Of a stretch of 8,498 bases of DNA, positions 1 through 7,351 are shown piece by piece (the stretch's first letter is position 1; every line of letters begins with the position of its first letter). This DNA comes from an uncultured Caulobacter sp. (GTDB lineage: Bacteria; Pseudomonadota; Alphaproteobacteria; Caulobacterales; Caulobacteraceae): the NCBI GenBank assembly GCA_937991555.1, contig CALKHU010000267.1, forward strand, positions 1-8,498, written 5' to 3'. Under the pieces are notes generated by a model. That model was not told where the DNA came from. It saw nothing but the letters and a program-made list of their open reading frames with translations, and did not search any database. The position numbers were made by a program, and so were the translations under genes.

Positions 1-2
1 CC

Positions 3-1811
3 GAGATGTGGGAGCGGTTCTCCTACTACGGGATGCGCGGCATCCTGATCTTCTACCTGACGCAGCACTTCCTGTTCAGCGACGAGTACTCGAGCGGCAT
101 CTACGGCTCCTACACCTCGCTCGTTTACCTTCTGCCCCTGATCGGCGGCCTGCTGGCGGACCGTTATCTCGGCACCCGCAAGGCCATCGCCTTCGGCGCG
201 CTGCTGCTGGTCGCCGGTCACGGCATGATGGCCATCGAGGGCCGCCCGGCGACCCAGACCCTGACCTACGAAGGCGCCAAGTACGAGATGGTCGTGAACG
301 GCCGCGGCGACGCCCGCGACGTCAAGATCAAGGTGGGCGACAACACCTACGCCTTCGGCCCTGGCGAAGACGGCGGCCTGGCGATCAAGGACCTGCCGGC
401 CGGCTCGCCGCTGCCCGCGACGCTCGCCAAGGGCTCTTTCCAGATGGAAGAGACCCGTGACAACACCTACACCGGCATCTTCTTCCTGGCGATTTCGCTG
501 ATCATCATGGGCGTCGGCTTCCTGAAGCCTAACATCTCGACGATCGTCGGCCAGCTGTATCCGCAGGGCGATCCCCGGCGCGATCCGGGTTTCACCCTCT
601 ACTACTACGGCATCAACCTCGGCGCCTTCTGGGCCTCGGTGCTGTGCGGCTACCTCGGGCAGACGTACGGCTGGGGCTGGGGCTTCGGCCTCGCCGGCAT
701 CGGCATGCTCGCCGGCTTCATCGTCTTCGTGCTCGGCAAGCCGCTGCTGCAGGGCAAGGGCGAGCCGCCGAACCCCGAACTGCTCGCCAAGCCGATGGTC
801 GGTCCGGTCAACCGCGAAGGCCTGATCTACATCCTCGCCATCCTGGGCGTCGGCGTGGTCTGGTTCCTGGTCCAGCGCAACGCCCTGGTCGGCACCGTCC
901 TGACCGTCAGCACCATCCTGTCGCTGGCCTTCATCGGCTGGTTCCTGGTCTTCAAGTGCGACAAGATCCAGCGCGAGCGGATGATGCTGGCCCTGGTGCT
1001 GATCTTCGGCGCCGTGGTCTTCTTCACCCTGTTCGAGCAGGCCGGCACGTCGCTGAACCTGTTCGCGGACCGCAACGTCGACCTCGCCCTCATCAGCAGC
1101 CCGTCGACCATCGAGTTCCTCGGCCAGAAATTCTTCCTCGCGACCCGCGAGATGTACCTGGCGGCCGGCTCGCCGACCGACGCGATCTGGATCGACATGG
1201 GCGTCACCGCCGCCCAGACGCAGTCGTTCAACGCCGGCTTCATCCTGATCTTCGCGCCGATCTTCGCGGCGATGTGGCTCTGGCTCGGCCGTCACAACCG
1301 TGACCCGAACCCGGTCATGAAGTTCGGCCTCGGCCTGCTGCAGGTCGGCCTCGGCTTCCTGGTCGTCGTCTGGGCGGCGGGCTCCGGCATGGTCAACCCG
1401 GCCTTCCAGATGCCGCTGCTGATCCTCGGCATGCTCTACCTGCTGCACACCACCGGCGAGCTGTTCCTGTCGCCCGTGGGCCTGTCGGAGATCACCAAGC
1501 TTTCCGTCGCCTCGGTGGTCTCGTTCATGATGGCCGTGTGGTTCCTGTCGAGCTCGATCGCCCAGTATGTCGGCGGCATCATCGCCGGCGCGATGGGCAC
1601 CGAGACCGTGGGCGGCCAGGTCCTCGACCCGGCCGGCGCGCTGAAGACCTCGCTTGAGGGCTTCAACATGCTCGGCTGGGCCGGCGTCGGCGTCGGCGTG
1701 TTCTTCGTGCTCATCAGCTTCCTGATCAAGCACTGGGCGCACGGCGTGAACGACGCCGCCAACCATGCGGGCACGGAAGTCGACGGCGAGCGCCAGTCGA
1801 TGCCCCACTAG
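3..1811 (+). CDS. POT/PTR2 family proton-coupled oligopeptide transporter (5' partial)
   Basis: Inner-membrane MFS symporter predicted to import di- and tripeptides with protons. The gene is cut at the left edge: the first complete codon (Glu, 3-5) is the first Glu of the family's ExxER motif, so the Met at 6 is internal and the true start lies upstream. Numbering from that Met, the visible signatures are ERFSYYGMR (3-11, TM1), GFLKPNIS (171-178, TM4), YYYGINLGAF (199-208), EQAGTSLNLFADRNVD (344-359, TM7) and GELFLSPVGLS (484-494, TM10). By family analogy, the ExxER residues, K174, E344 and E484 correspond to proton- and peptide-binding positions. Two loops are long: about 75 hydrophilic residues (80-154) between TM3 and TM4, and about 45 residues (361-407) between TM7 and TM8. 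Topology places both in the periplasm. The C-terminus is a short hydrophilic tail. Family assignment is very secure; the substrate is not. Confidence 0.95.
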   Translation, partial: EMWERFSYYGMRGILIFYLTQHFLFSDEYSSGIYGSYTSLVYLLPLIGGLLADRYLGTRKAIAFGALLLVAGHGMMAIEGRPATQTLTYEGAKYEMVVNGRGDARDVKIKVGDNTYAFGPGEDGGLAIKDLPAGSPLPATLAKGSFQMEETRDNTYTGIFFLAISLIIMGVGFLKPNISTIVGQLYPQGDPRRDPGFTLYYYGINLGAFWASVLCGYLGQTYGWGWGFGLAGIGMLAGFIVFVLGKPLLQGKGEPPNPELLAKPMVGPVNREGLIYILAILGVGVVWFLVQRNALVGTVLTVSTILSLAFIGWFLVFKCDKIQRERMMLALVLIFGAVVFFTLFEQAGTSLNLFADRNVDLALISSPSTIEFLGQKFFLATREMYLAAGSPTDAIWIDMGVTAAQTQSFNAGFILIFAPIFAAMWLWLGRHNRDPNPVMKFGLGLLQVGLGFLVVVWAAGSGMVNPAFQMPLLILGMLYLLHTTGELFLSPVGLSEITKLSVASVVSFMMAVWFLSSSIAQYVGGIIAGAMGTETVGGQVLDPAGALKTSLEGFNMLGWAGVGVGVFFVLISFLIKHWAHGVNDAANHAGTEVDGERQSMPH

Positions 1812-1835
1812 GGGCGTCGACATCGACGAAACGGC

Positions 1836-1867
1836 GAAGGGCCCGGAGATCGCTCTCCGGGCCCTTC
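1836..1867. terminator. Intrinsic terminator between convergent genes
   Basis: A perfect 14-bp GC-rich stem (1836-1849 with 1854-1867) closes a TCGC loop. On the + strand it is followed by TTCCTT, an interrupted T-tract. It starts 24 bases after the POT stop codon and lies 68 bases beyond the stop of the converging receptor gene. It most likely ends the POT transcript. The opposite strand has only a short GTTTC after the stem, so bidirectional action is possible but weaker. Confidence 0.85.
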
Positions 1868-1934
1868 TTCCTTGGCCGATGGGAAGCTCCGGTTCAGGGC
1901 GGAGCCGAGGGGTCTTGATCGGCCGAGGAGCCTG

Positions 1935-4031
1935 TCAGCCGAACGTCTTGCGGACCCGCAGATAGACGCTCATGCCGTTCTCGTAGGTGCGGGTCTCGCG
2001 CAGGGCCAGCGCGCCGGTGGCGCGGTCGCCGGTGTAGAATTCCTGCTCCTTGATCAGCGGGCGCTCGGTGAAGTTCTTGAGCTGCACGAGGAACTGCAGG
2101 TCCCGGCGCGGTTTCCACTCGACGTAGGGCACGACGAAGGACTTCAGCTCGGTCCGCTCGACGCGGTTGTAGCGCCAGAAGGTCTCGGTGAACTGGCCGA
2201 ACATGTCGACGCCCCACGTCAGCTTCCATTGCGGAAGGTCCTGGGTGAAGTGGACCTCCCAGTCGTGCGGATGCTCGGCCGTGATCCGCCGCGGGTCGAA
2301 GGTGGTCGGGTCGATGACCTCAGACTCGCGCCAGACGTAGAAGCCGCGGACCGTGCCGCCCTTCACGCCGAGGCGGTCGAGCGGCAGGGTGAAATCGATC
2401 TGGGCCTGGTCGCGAGTCCCGTCGCCGATGTTGGCGGGACGGTCGTAGCGCGTGCACAGCGGCGAAGTCGGATCGGGAATCCCCGCGACCAGCGGGCATG
2501 TCGCCAGCACCACCTCCGGCGCCCGGTCGATGGCGTCCGTGAGTTCGGTGTGGCGCAGGGTAAGGGTGACCGCGCCGCTTTCCCAGAACCGGCGCTCGTA
2601 GGCCACCTCGGCGACCCAGCCCTGCTGCGGGTTGAGATCCGGATTGCCGGTCGTGACGCCGCCGCCGGTATTGATCGCGGTGCTGGCGACGAAATCGCCG
2701 AAGTTCAGCTGGCCGACTTCCCGCTCGACACGGACGCGGACCTGGTTGCGGTCGTTCGGCGACCAGGTGAGCACCGCGCGGGGCTTGGCGAACTGAAGGC
2801 TCTTCTCCAGCTCGACGTCGCCCTCGGAGGTGATCGTCGAATACTCGTAGCGCAGGCCGCTCTCGAGCGTCAGCGTAGGGGCCATGCTCCAGGTCGCCGT
2901 GCCGAAAGCCTCGCCTCGCCGCTCCTCGACCCGGACGTTGGCCGCGGGCAGCGCCACCGGCGCGCCGTTGAAGCTGTAGGCCGTCGCCGACTCGAGCCAG
3001 TTGAAGGCGCCCTCGCCGCCGAACTCGAACGACAGGGCGTCCGACTGTCGGTAGTTTACCGAGGCCCGGCCGATGGTTTCGCCGAGCTTGCGCTCGTTGC
3101 TGAACAGCTCGACGTCGCCGGCGGCCTGGAAGCGCAGGTTGAAGTCCTGCTCGCGCCATTGCTGGATGAAAAGGCTCTCGAGCTTGGTGCGCGGGCCCAG
3201 GTCGCGGCCGTAGCGCAGGCCGATCTCGCCCTCGCGGCGCTCCTCGAACTCGCGGTCCTTGGCCGTGAACCCGGCGACGTCGAAGGTGTCGTGCTGGCCG
3301 TAGTAGAAGCGCTGGAAGAACAGGCGTCCGTTGACCCGGAACTTGCCGCCGGCCAGCGGGGCCGAGTAGGCGACGGTGCCGACGATCTGCTCGCCGTCGC
3401 CCTCCGCCTCCATCCGCCCGCGCTCGACCACCGTTCCGGCGGCGTCGCGCTGGACGAGGGGGCCGTCGCCGGCGCCGTCGTCGTGGAAGGCCGCCGCGAC
3501 GAGCGAGGCCTCCAGCGCCTTGCCGTCGGCGCGCCGGGCGCCTTCCAGCCGGATGCCCGGCGAGTTGCGGCCGTCGTAGATGAAGTCGTTGACCACCGAG
3601 ATCAGGCCGGTGACCGAGGCCCCGCCCTTGCGCACGATGTTGGCCAGGACGGTCTTGCCCTGCATGTCGATGCCCGGGGCGCCGCCGCGGATGACGTCGA
3701 TGCGCTCGACCTGGCTGGCCGGAATGCGGCGCAGGATGCTCTGGAGGTCGTCGCTCTTGGTGGTCGGACGCTCGCCGTCGATCAGGACGTTGCCGGCGGC
3801 CCCCGTGAAGCCGCGGACGCCGGACCCGCCGTCGAAGGTGAAGCCGGGCAGGCGCGCCACCATGTCCATGGCGGTGTTCGGCTGGGCGTCCGCGAAGAAG
3901 CTCGAGGGGTAGGCGATGACGCCCTGCTCGCCTTCGGCCCCGGTCGCGGGAGGCGGGGTCGTGGCGGCCTGCGCGCTGACAGCGGCGGCGACAGCCGCCG
4001 CGGCGACGGTGACGAAAAGCAGGCGTCTCAT
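1935..4031 (-). CDS. TonB-dependent outer-membrane receptor
   Basis: Predicted 698-residue outer-membrane receptor that takes up an unidentified ligand using TonB energy. The Met at 4031 is chosen because it begins an Ala-rich signal peptide (MRRLLFVTV..., cleavage near residue 22) and has GGGGAG seven bases upstream. The longer reading from 4088 begins with non-signal sequence. A low-complexity linker (23-35) is followed by VIAYPSSFF (38-46), a possible TonB-box region. The plug domain (about 50-135) contains LPGFTFDGG, NVLIDGERP, RRIPASQVERIDVIRGGAPG and NIVRK. The rest is a barrel of alternating strands with GNPDLNPQQG (462-471), two Cys (512 and 526) that could form a loop disulfide, and a terminal strand ending VRKTFG. 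The length is usual for the family. No tonB, exbB, transporter or sigma/anti-sigma pair lies beside it, so the substrate cannot be inferred. It resembles a receptor subfamily common in Caulobacterales. Confidence 0.9.
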   Translation of the reverse strand: MRRLLFVTVAAAAVAAAVSAQAATTPPPATGAEGEQGVIAYPSSFFADAQPNTAMDMVARLPGFTFDGGSGVRGFTGAAGNVLIDGERPTTKSDDLQSILRRIPASQVERIDVIRGGAPGIDMQGKTVLANIVRKGGASVTGLISVVNDFIYDGRNSPGIRLEGARRADGKALEASLVAAAFHDDGAGDGPLVQRDAAGTVVERGRMEAEGDGEQIVGTVAYSAPLAGGKFRVNGRLFFQRFYYGQHDTFDVAGFTAKDREFEERREGEIGLRYGRDLGPRTKLESLFIQQWREQDFNLRFQAAGDVELFSNERKLGETIGRASVNYRQSDALSFEFGGEGAFNWLESATAYSFNGAPVALPAANVRVEERRGEAFGTATWSMAPTLTLESGLRYEYSTITSEGDVELEKSLQFAKPRAVLTWSPNDRNQVRVRVEREVGQLNFGDFVASTAINTGGGVTTGNPDLNPQQGWVAEVAYERRFWESGAVTLTLRHTELTDAIDRAPEVVLATCPLVAGIPDPTSPLCTRYDRPANIGDGTRDQAQIDFTLPLDRLGVKGGTVRGFYVWRESEVIDPTTFDPRRITAEHPHDWEVHFTQDLPQWKLTWGVDMFGQFTETFWRYNRVERTELKSFVVPYVEWKPRRDLQFLVQLKNFTERPLIKEQEFYTGDRATGALALRETRTYENGMSVYLRVRKTFG

Positions 4032-4038
4032 CGGTTCA

Positions 4039-4044
4039 CTCCCC
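4039..4044 (-). promoter_or_regulatory. Ribosome binding site of the TonB-dependent receptor
   Basis: GGGGAG on the - strand sits seven bases before the ATG at 4031. It supports that codon over the upstream in-frame ATG at 4088, which would put 19 non-signal residues in front of the signal peptide. Confidence 0.75.
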
Positions 4045-4169
4045 CATGGACCCCCCGGCCCAGGATGGCAGCGAACGTGGCGGGGCATGGCCGCCGAAAC
4101 ACGTTACAACGCAGAAATGTGGATTAAATCGGTGAAACGTTGACGGTGATCAGTCAGCGCTAACGGACC
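4045..4169 (-). other. Intergenic region upstream of the receptor gene
   Basis: No gene is seen here. Positions 4100-4145 are markedly more A/T-rich than the surroundings. Read on -, they contain two similar blocks, AACGTTTC and AACGTGTTTC, about 30 bases apart. The receptor promoter probably lies here, but no convincing -35/-10 pair could be picked. No hairpin with a T-tract follows tldD, so read-through from the tldD operon into the receptor gene cannot be excluded. Confidence 0.4.
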
Positions 4170-5636
4170 TCAGACAGCCGTTCCTCCGACCGTCAGCCCC
4201 GTGATCTTCAGCGAGGGCTGGGCGACCCCGACGGGGACGCCCTGGCCGGCCTTGCCGCAGACGCCGATTCCCGGATCGAGCGCGAAGTCGTCGCCGATCA
4301 TCGTCACCCGCGTCAGGGCGCTGGGCCCATCGCCGATCAAGGTGGCGCCCTTGACCGGGGTGGTCAGGCGGCCGTCCTCGATCAGCCAGGCTTCGGTGCA
4401 CTGGAACACGAACTTGCCGTTGGTGATGTCGACCTGGCCGCCGCCGAGGTGAGAACAGAAGATGCCGCGCTTGGTCGAGGCGATCATGTCGGCCTGGCTG
4501 TCCTTGCCGCCGAGCATGCCGGTGTTGGTCATCCGCGGCATCGGCATGTGGGCGTAGGACTGGCGCCGGGCGTTGCCGGTCGGGGCCATGCCCATCAGCC
4601 GGGCGGACATGCGGTCGTGCATGTAGCCGACCAGGATGCCGTCCTCGATCAGGATGGTGCGTTCGGTCGGCGTGCCCTCGTCGTCCACCGTCAGCGAGCC
4701 GCGGCGGCCCGGCAGGGAGCCGTCGTCGAACACGGTGACTCCCGGCGCGGCGACGCGCTCGCCGATGCGGCCGGAGAAGGCGGACAGGCCCTTGCGGTTG
4801 AAGTCGCCCTCCAGGCCGTGGCCGACGGCCTCGTGCAGCAGCACGCCGTTCCAGCCCGGGCCCAGGACCACATCCATTTCGCCCGCCGGGCAATCGACGG
4901 CGTCGAGATTCACCGAGGCCTGGCGGATGGCCTCGTCGACCTGCTCCCGCCACCGGTCGGGCGAGATCCAGGCCTCGAATCCGGCTCGCCCGCCAGCGCC
5001 GGACGTCCCGGTCTCGCGACGGCCGTCGCGCTCGAGGGTGACCTGGACGTTGACCCGCACCAACGGGCGGACGTCGCGGATCAGCCGGCCGTCGGCGCGG
5101 AGGATCTCGACGGTGCGCCGCTCGCCCGCCATCGAGGCCATGACCTGGACCACGCGCGGATCGCGGCCGCGGGCGAAGGCGTCGATCTCCTGCAACAGCG
5201 CCACCTTGTCGGAGAAGCCGGGCGAGGCGACGGGATCGTCCTCGCCGTAGAGCCGGGCGTTGGTCGCCCGCGGCGCCTCGGCCGACACGCCGTCGTAGCC
5301 CCGGCGGGCGAGCCGGGCCGATTCGGCGGCGCGGCGGATGGCGGCCTCGCTGATCTCGCTGGCATGCGCGTAGCCGGCGGTCTCGCCCGCCACGACGCGA
5401 AGCCCGAAGCCTTCTCCCGAATCGTAGCTGGCCGTCTTCAGCCGGCCGTCGTCGAAGACGAAGGCCTCGCTTTCCGAGCGCTCGAGGAACAGCTCGCCGT
5501 CGTCGGCGCCGGCGAGGGCGTCGCCGAGGATCGAGCGGGCGCGTTCGGGATCGACGCCGGCGGCGTCGAGAAGCGAGGGAGCGAGGGGAGAGGCGGTCAT
5601 GACGCTACAGGTAGGACGTCCGGCCGCCCTCGTCAT
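4170..5636 (-). CDS. tldD: Metalloprotease TldD
   Basis: Cytoplasmic zinc metalloprotease of the TldD/PmbA (U62) family, known in E. coli to act with TldE (PmbA) in degrading unfolded peptides, maturing microcin B17 and cleaving the CcdA antitoxin. The full length aligns by eye with E. coli TldD. The zinc site is HEAVGH (268-273, within HEAVGHGLEGDFNR) plus Cys460 in GVCGKAGQ. Other family blocks are DVRPLVRV, LMGMAPTGNARRQSYAH, PMPRMTNT, GGGQVDITNGKFVF, PVKGATLIG and LTVGGTA at the C-terminus. The start at 5636 overlaps the upstream stop as TGATG and has AGGA six bases before it, suggesting translational coupling. A second Met at 5600 gives 476 residues and starts closer to the conserved region, but has no evident Shine-Dalgarno sequence. 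Both starts remain possible. No tldE/pmbA lies in the window. Confidence 0.96.
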   Translation of the reverse strand: MTRAAGRPTCSVMTASPLAPSLLDAAGVDPERARSILGDALAGADDGELFLERSESEAFVFDDGRLKTASYDSGEGFGLRVVAGETAGYAHASEISEAAIRRAAESARLARRGYDGVSAEAPRATNARLYGEDDPVASPGFSDKVALLQEIDAFARGRDPRVVQVMASMAGERRTVEILRADGRLIRDVRPLVRVNVQVTLERDGRRETGTSGAGGRAGFEAWISPDRWREQVDEAIRQASVNLDAVDCPAGEMDVVLGPGWNGVLLHEAVGHGLEGDFNRKGLSAFSGRIGERVAAPGVTVFDDGSLPGRRGSLTVDDEGTPTERTILIEDGILVGYMHDRMSARLMGMAPTGNARRQSYAHMPMPRMTNTGMLGGKDSQADMIASTKRGIFCSHLGGGQVDITNGKFVFQCTEAWLIEDGRLTTPVKGATLIGDGPSALTRVTMIGDDFALDPGIGVCGKAGQGVPVGVAQPSLKITGLTVGGTAV

Positions 5637-6424
5637 CAGTAGTCCTGGTCGATGTCGCCCGATCCGCTGATTTCGCTCGTCAGGCTGGCAGGCTTGGCGC
5701 GCAGGGACACGCCGCCGCTGCCGGCCACGGACACCTTCACCACGCCCGTGGCGGCGATGACGGCGTCACCGCTGCCGGACAGGTCGACGACCGCGTCCCG
5801 GGCCTGCACCTCCGCCAGGTCGACGCTTCCGGAGCCGGCGATGCCGACCTTCAGCGCGCCCGCCCGGCCGCGCGCGGCGACGTCGCCGCTGCCCTGGACC
5901 GCGACGGCGAGTCGCGGCTGATCGTAGCCCTCGATGTCGAGGTCGCCGGAGCCGTTGAGACTGAAGTCGGTCACCTTCGGGGCGGTGACGGTGATGCGGA
6001 CGCGGTCGCCGGCGTCCAGCACGCGGATGCCGTTGAGGTCGATGGTGACGTCGCCGCTGCTGTCGACAGCATCCCCTGTGAGGCCGAAACGGCCGCCCTC
6101 GAGCGTAATGCGCTCCACGACGTCCTTCGGCCCCTCGATCACGACCTTCGCCGCGTCGCCCTGGACGTAGGCGACGTCGGCCGGCAGGTCGAGAACCAGG
6201 CTGTCGGTCCCGTTCCACGCCAGCTCGCGGGTGACGCGCTCGGCGCTCTCGACCCGCTCGACCCGGCCGTGACCGTCGTGGTCGCGGATGCGGATGTGCC
6301 AGTCGCCGGGGATGGTCCAGCCGTTCTGCGCGATCTCCCGGCCGCCGAGGGCGGCCGCGCCGGCGAGACAGCCGACGGCCAGGATGAAGCTGGCGAAGGC
6401 GATGATGCTCATGGTGCGGATCAT
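5636..6424 (-). CDS. DUF2807 (head GIN domain) envelope protein
   Basis: Predicted 262-residue exported or membrane-anchored protein of unknown function. Residues 5-27 form one hydrophobic segment, a signal peptide or anchor. LAVGC (16-19 plus Cys19... within residues 15-19) is only a weak lipobox. From about residue 72 the protein is built of short beta strands. Its C-terminal half carries six GSG turns, starting at residues 158, 178, 197, 217, 235 and 254, giving a period of about 19 residues. This fits the beta-solenoid of the DUF2807 family. Databases call the family a putative autotransporter adhesin, but there is no autotransporter barrel here. GAGGAG, six bases before the ATG, overlaps the stop of the DUF1700 gene, and the stop of this gene overlaps the tldD start. 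The short Asp-rich tail (GDIDQDY) follows the last repeat directly. It probably works with the DUF1700 protein encoded just upstream. Confidence 0.85.
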   Translation of the reverse strand: MIRTMSIIAFASFILAVGCLAGAAALGGREIAQNGWTIPGDWHIRIRDHDGHGRVERVESAERVTRELAWNGTDSLVLDLPADVAYVQGDAAKVVIEGPKDVVERITLEGGRFGLTGDAVDSSGDVTIDLNGIRVLDAGDRVRITVTAPKVTDFSLNGSGDLDIEGYDQPRLAVAVQGSGDVAARGRAGALKVGIAGSGSVDLAEVQARDAVVDLSGSGDAVIAATGVVKVSVAGSGGVSLRAKPASLTSEISGSGDIDQDY

Positions 6425-6430
6425 GGCGCG

Positions 6431-6436
6431 CTCCTC
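6431..6436 (-). promoter_or_regulatory. Ribosome binding site of the DUF2807 gene
   Basis: GAGGAG on the - strand lies six bases before the ATG at 6424. It overlaps the TGA stop of the preceding DUF1700 gene (read as TGAGGAG), an arrangement that favours coupled translation. Confidence 0.7.
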
Positions 6437-7001
6437 AGGCCTGCGGTTCGATGGCCGGCTTGAGCAGCCGGTAATGAAGTCGCCCGTACCAGACGAGCAG
6501 GTTGACGAGCAGGATGGTGACGATCGTGGTCACCGCCGCCAGCGAGGTCGCCGCCGCCATCAGGCCGATGCCGGCGAGGATGGCGGTCAGGGGGCCGCCC
6601 GGCGGTCCCATGAACGGGCCGGCCGCGAAGACGAAGCCGCCGCCGACGAAGACGCCGATCGCCGCCATGAAGAAGCCGAACAGCGCGCCGACGACGCCCA
6701 TCAGGATCGGCAGCAGCACCAGGATGTCGATCGCCCCGAGACCCAGCACGGCGAAGACGGCGGCCATCGCGGCGGAGGGGTTCTTCTGCTCCTCCCAGCG
6801 CTTCACGCCGACTTCCGCCTTCAGTTCGCGGGCGAGGCGGGCCGGATCGCCGAGCGAGGCGGCCACCTCCTCCTCGCTGCGGCCGGCGGCCACGGCGTCG
6901 TCGAAGTGTGTCTCGTAGTCCGCGACGACGTCGCCGATCTGGCCGGCGGGCATACCGGCGAGGCCGGCCTTCAGGCGGGCGATGAAATCGGCGCGGGTCA
7001 T
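6435..7001 (-). CDS. DUF1700/HAAS domain membrane protein
   Basis: Predicted 188-residue inner-membrane protein. The cytoplasmic N-terminal part (1-72) is the helical DUF1700/HAAS domain, with the family pattern DYETHFDDAVAAGRSEEEVA (28-47) followed by SLGDPARLARELKAE (49-63). Residues about 77-175 are strongly hydrophobic and hold probably four membrane helices, with a Gly/Pro-rich turn (MGPPGGP) at about 131-137. The tail is short and basic (YGRLHYRLLKP). The start at 7001 overlaps the padR stop as ATGA. A reading from further upstream would run into padR. In other bacteria such proteins are commonly encoded next to PadR regulators and beta-solenoid DUF4097/DUF2807 proteins, as seen here. 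The inferred role is to link a membrane or envelope signal to the operon; the molecular activity is unknown. Confidence 0.88.
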   Translation of the reverse strand: MTRADFIARLKAGLAGMPAGQIGDVVADYETHFDDAVAAGRSEEEVAASLGDPARLARELKAEVGVKRWEEQKNPSAAMAAVFAVLGLGAIDILVLLPILMGVVGALFGFFMAAIGVFVGGGFVFAAGPFMGPPGGPLTAILAGIGLMAAATSLAAVTTIVTILLVNLLVWYGRLHYRLLKPAIEPQA

Positions 7002-7324
7002 GCCCTGGCTCCCAGGATGGCGTCGACGGCGCGGGTGAAGGCCGTCCATTCGGCTTTCTGCGAGATGAAGCTGGCGCGCCCAGCCTCCGTCAGCCGGTAG
7101 TATTTCCGCGGCGGGCCGCTGGGCGACTCCACCAGGTAGGTGTCGACCAGGCCGTCGGCCTGCAGTCGGCGCATCAGCGGGTAGATGGTCCCCTCCCCCA
7201 TATCGATGTCCCTCGCGAGCTGGCTTGCGATCTCATAGGCGTAGCTGTCGGCGCGGTGGAGCAGGGCCAGCACGCAGAGGGTCAGGACGCCCTTCTTCAG
7301 TTGGATTTCGATGGTCTCCGGCAC
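6998..7324 (-). CDS. PadR family transcriptional regulator
   Basis: Predicted 108-residue winged-helix DNA-binding protein, usually a homodimeric repressor. With the GTG start at 7324, an N-terminal helix (KKGVLTLCVLALL, 10-22) is followed by the helix-turn-helix. The recognition helix is EGTIYPLMRRLQADGL (44-59), the wing carries SGPPRKYYRLTEAGR (69-83), and a short C-terminal dimerization helix (88-104) follows. This is the typical length of small PadR proteins. The GTG is preceded by GGAG with nine bases between. A longer reading from a TTG at 7378 adds 18 poorly conserved residues, and that TTG lies in the candidate -35 region, so the GTG is preferred. Its stop overlaps the next start by four bases (ATGA). 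It probably represses its own operon. Confidence 0.93.
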   Translation of the reverse strand: MPETIEIQLKKGVLTLCVLALLHRADSYAYEIASQLARDIDMGEGTIYPLMRRLQADGLVDTYLVESPSGPPRKYYRLTEAGRASFISQKAEWTAFTRAVDAILGARA

Positions 7325-7333
7325 TCGGTCCGT

Positions 7334-7337
7334 CTCC
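7334..7337 (-). promoter_or_regulatory. Ribosome binding site deciding the padR GTG start
   Basis: GGAG on the - strand, nine bases before GTG at 7324. No comparable purine-rich site precedes the alternative TTG at 7378 at a normal distance. Confidence 0.5.
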
Positions 7338-7351
7338 AGGTTCCGGAACTG

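Noticed and set aside
1815..1828. CGTCG/CGACG hairpin just after the transporter stop
   Set aside because: Its five-base stem has no T-tract. The adjacent 14-bp stem is the far better terminator.
1872..4127. Very long open frame (751 codons) on + opposite the TonB-dependent receptor
   Set aside because: The translation is low-complexity (Ala, Arg, Asp, Val, Gly) with no recognisable domain. The opposite strand encodes a complete receptor with signal peptide, plug and barrel. Such frames are usual opposite GC-rich genes.
4449..5642. Open frame of 397 codons on + opposite tldD
   Set aside because: It is a composition-driven antisense frame with no domain. The - strand encodes TldD with all its zinc ligands.
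6358..6373. Lipoprotein signal in the DUF2807 protein
   Set aside because: Cys19 is preceded by Ala-Val-Gly, not the usual Leu-(Ala/Ser)-(Gly/Ala), and hydrophobic sequence continues after it. A plain signal peptide or anchor is at least as likely.
5636..6424. Autotransporter adhesin
   Set aside because: The database name of the head GIN family suggests this, but the protein has no translocator barrel and is only 262 residues long.
6288..7100. Open frame of 270 codons on + opposite the DUF1700 and DUF2807 genes
   Set aside because: It spans the junctions of two recognisable genes, and its Asp/Arg/His-rich sequence has no fold signature.
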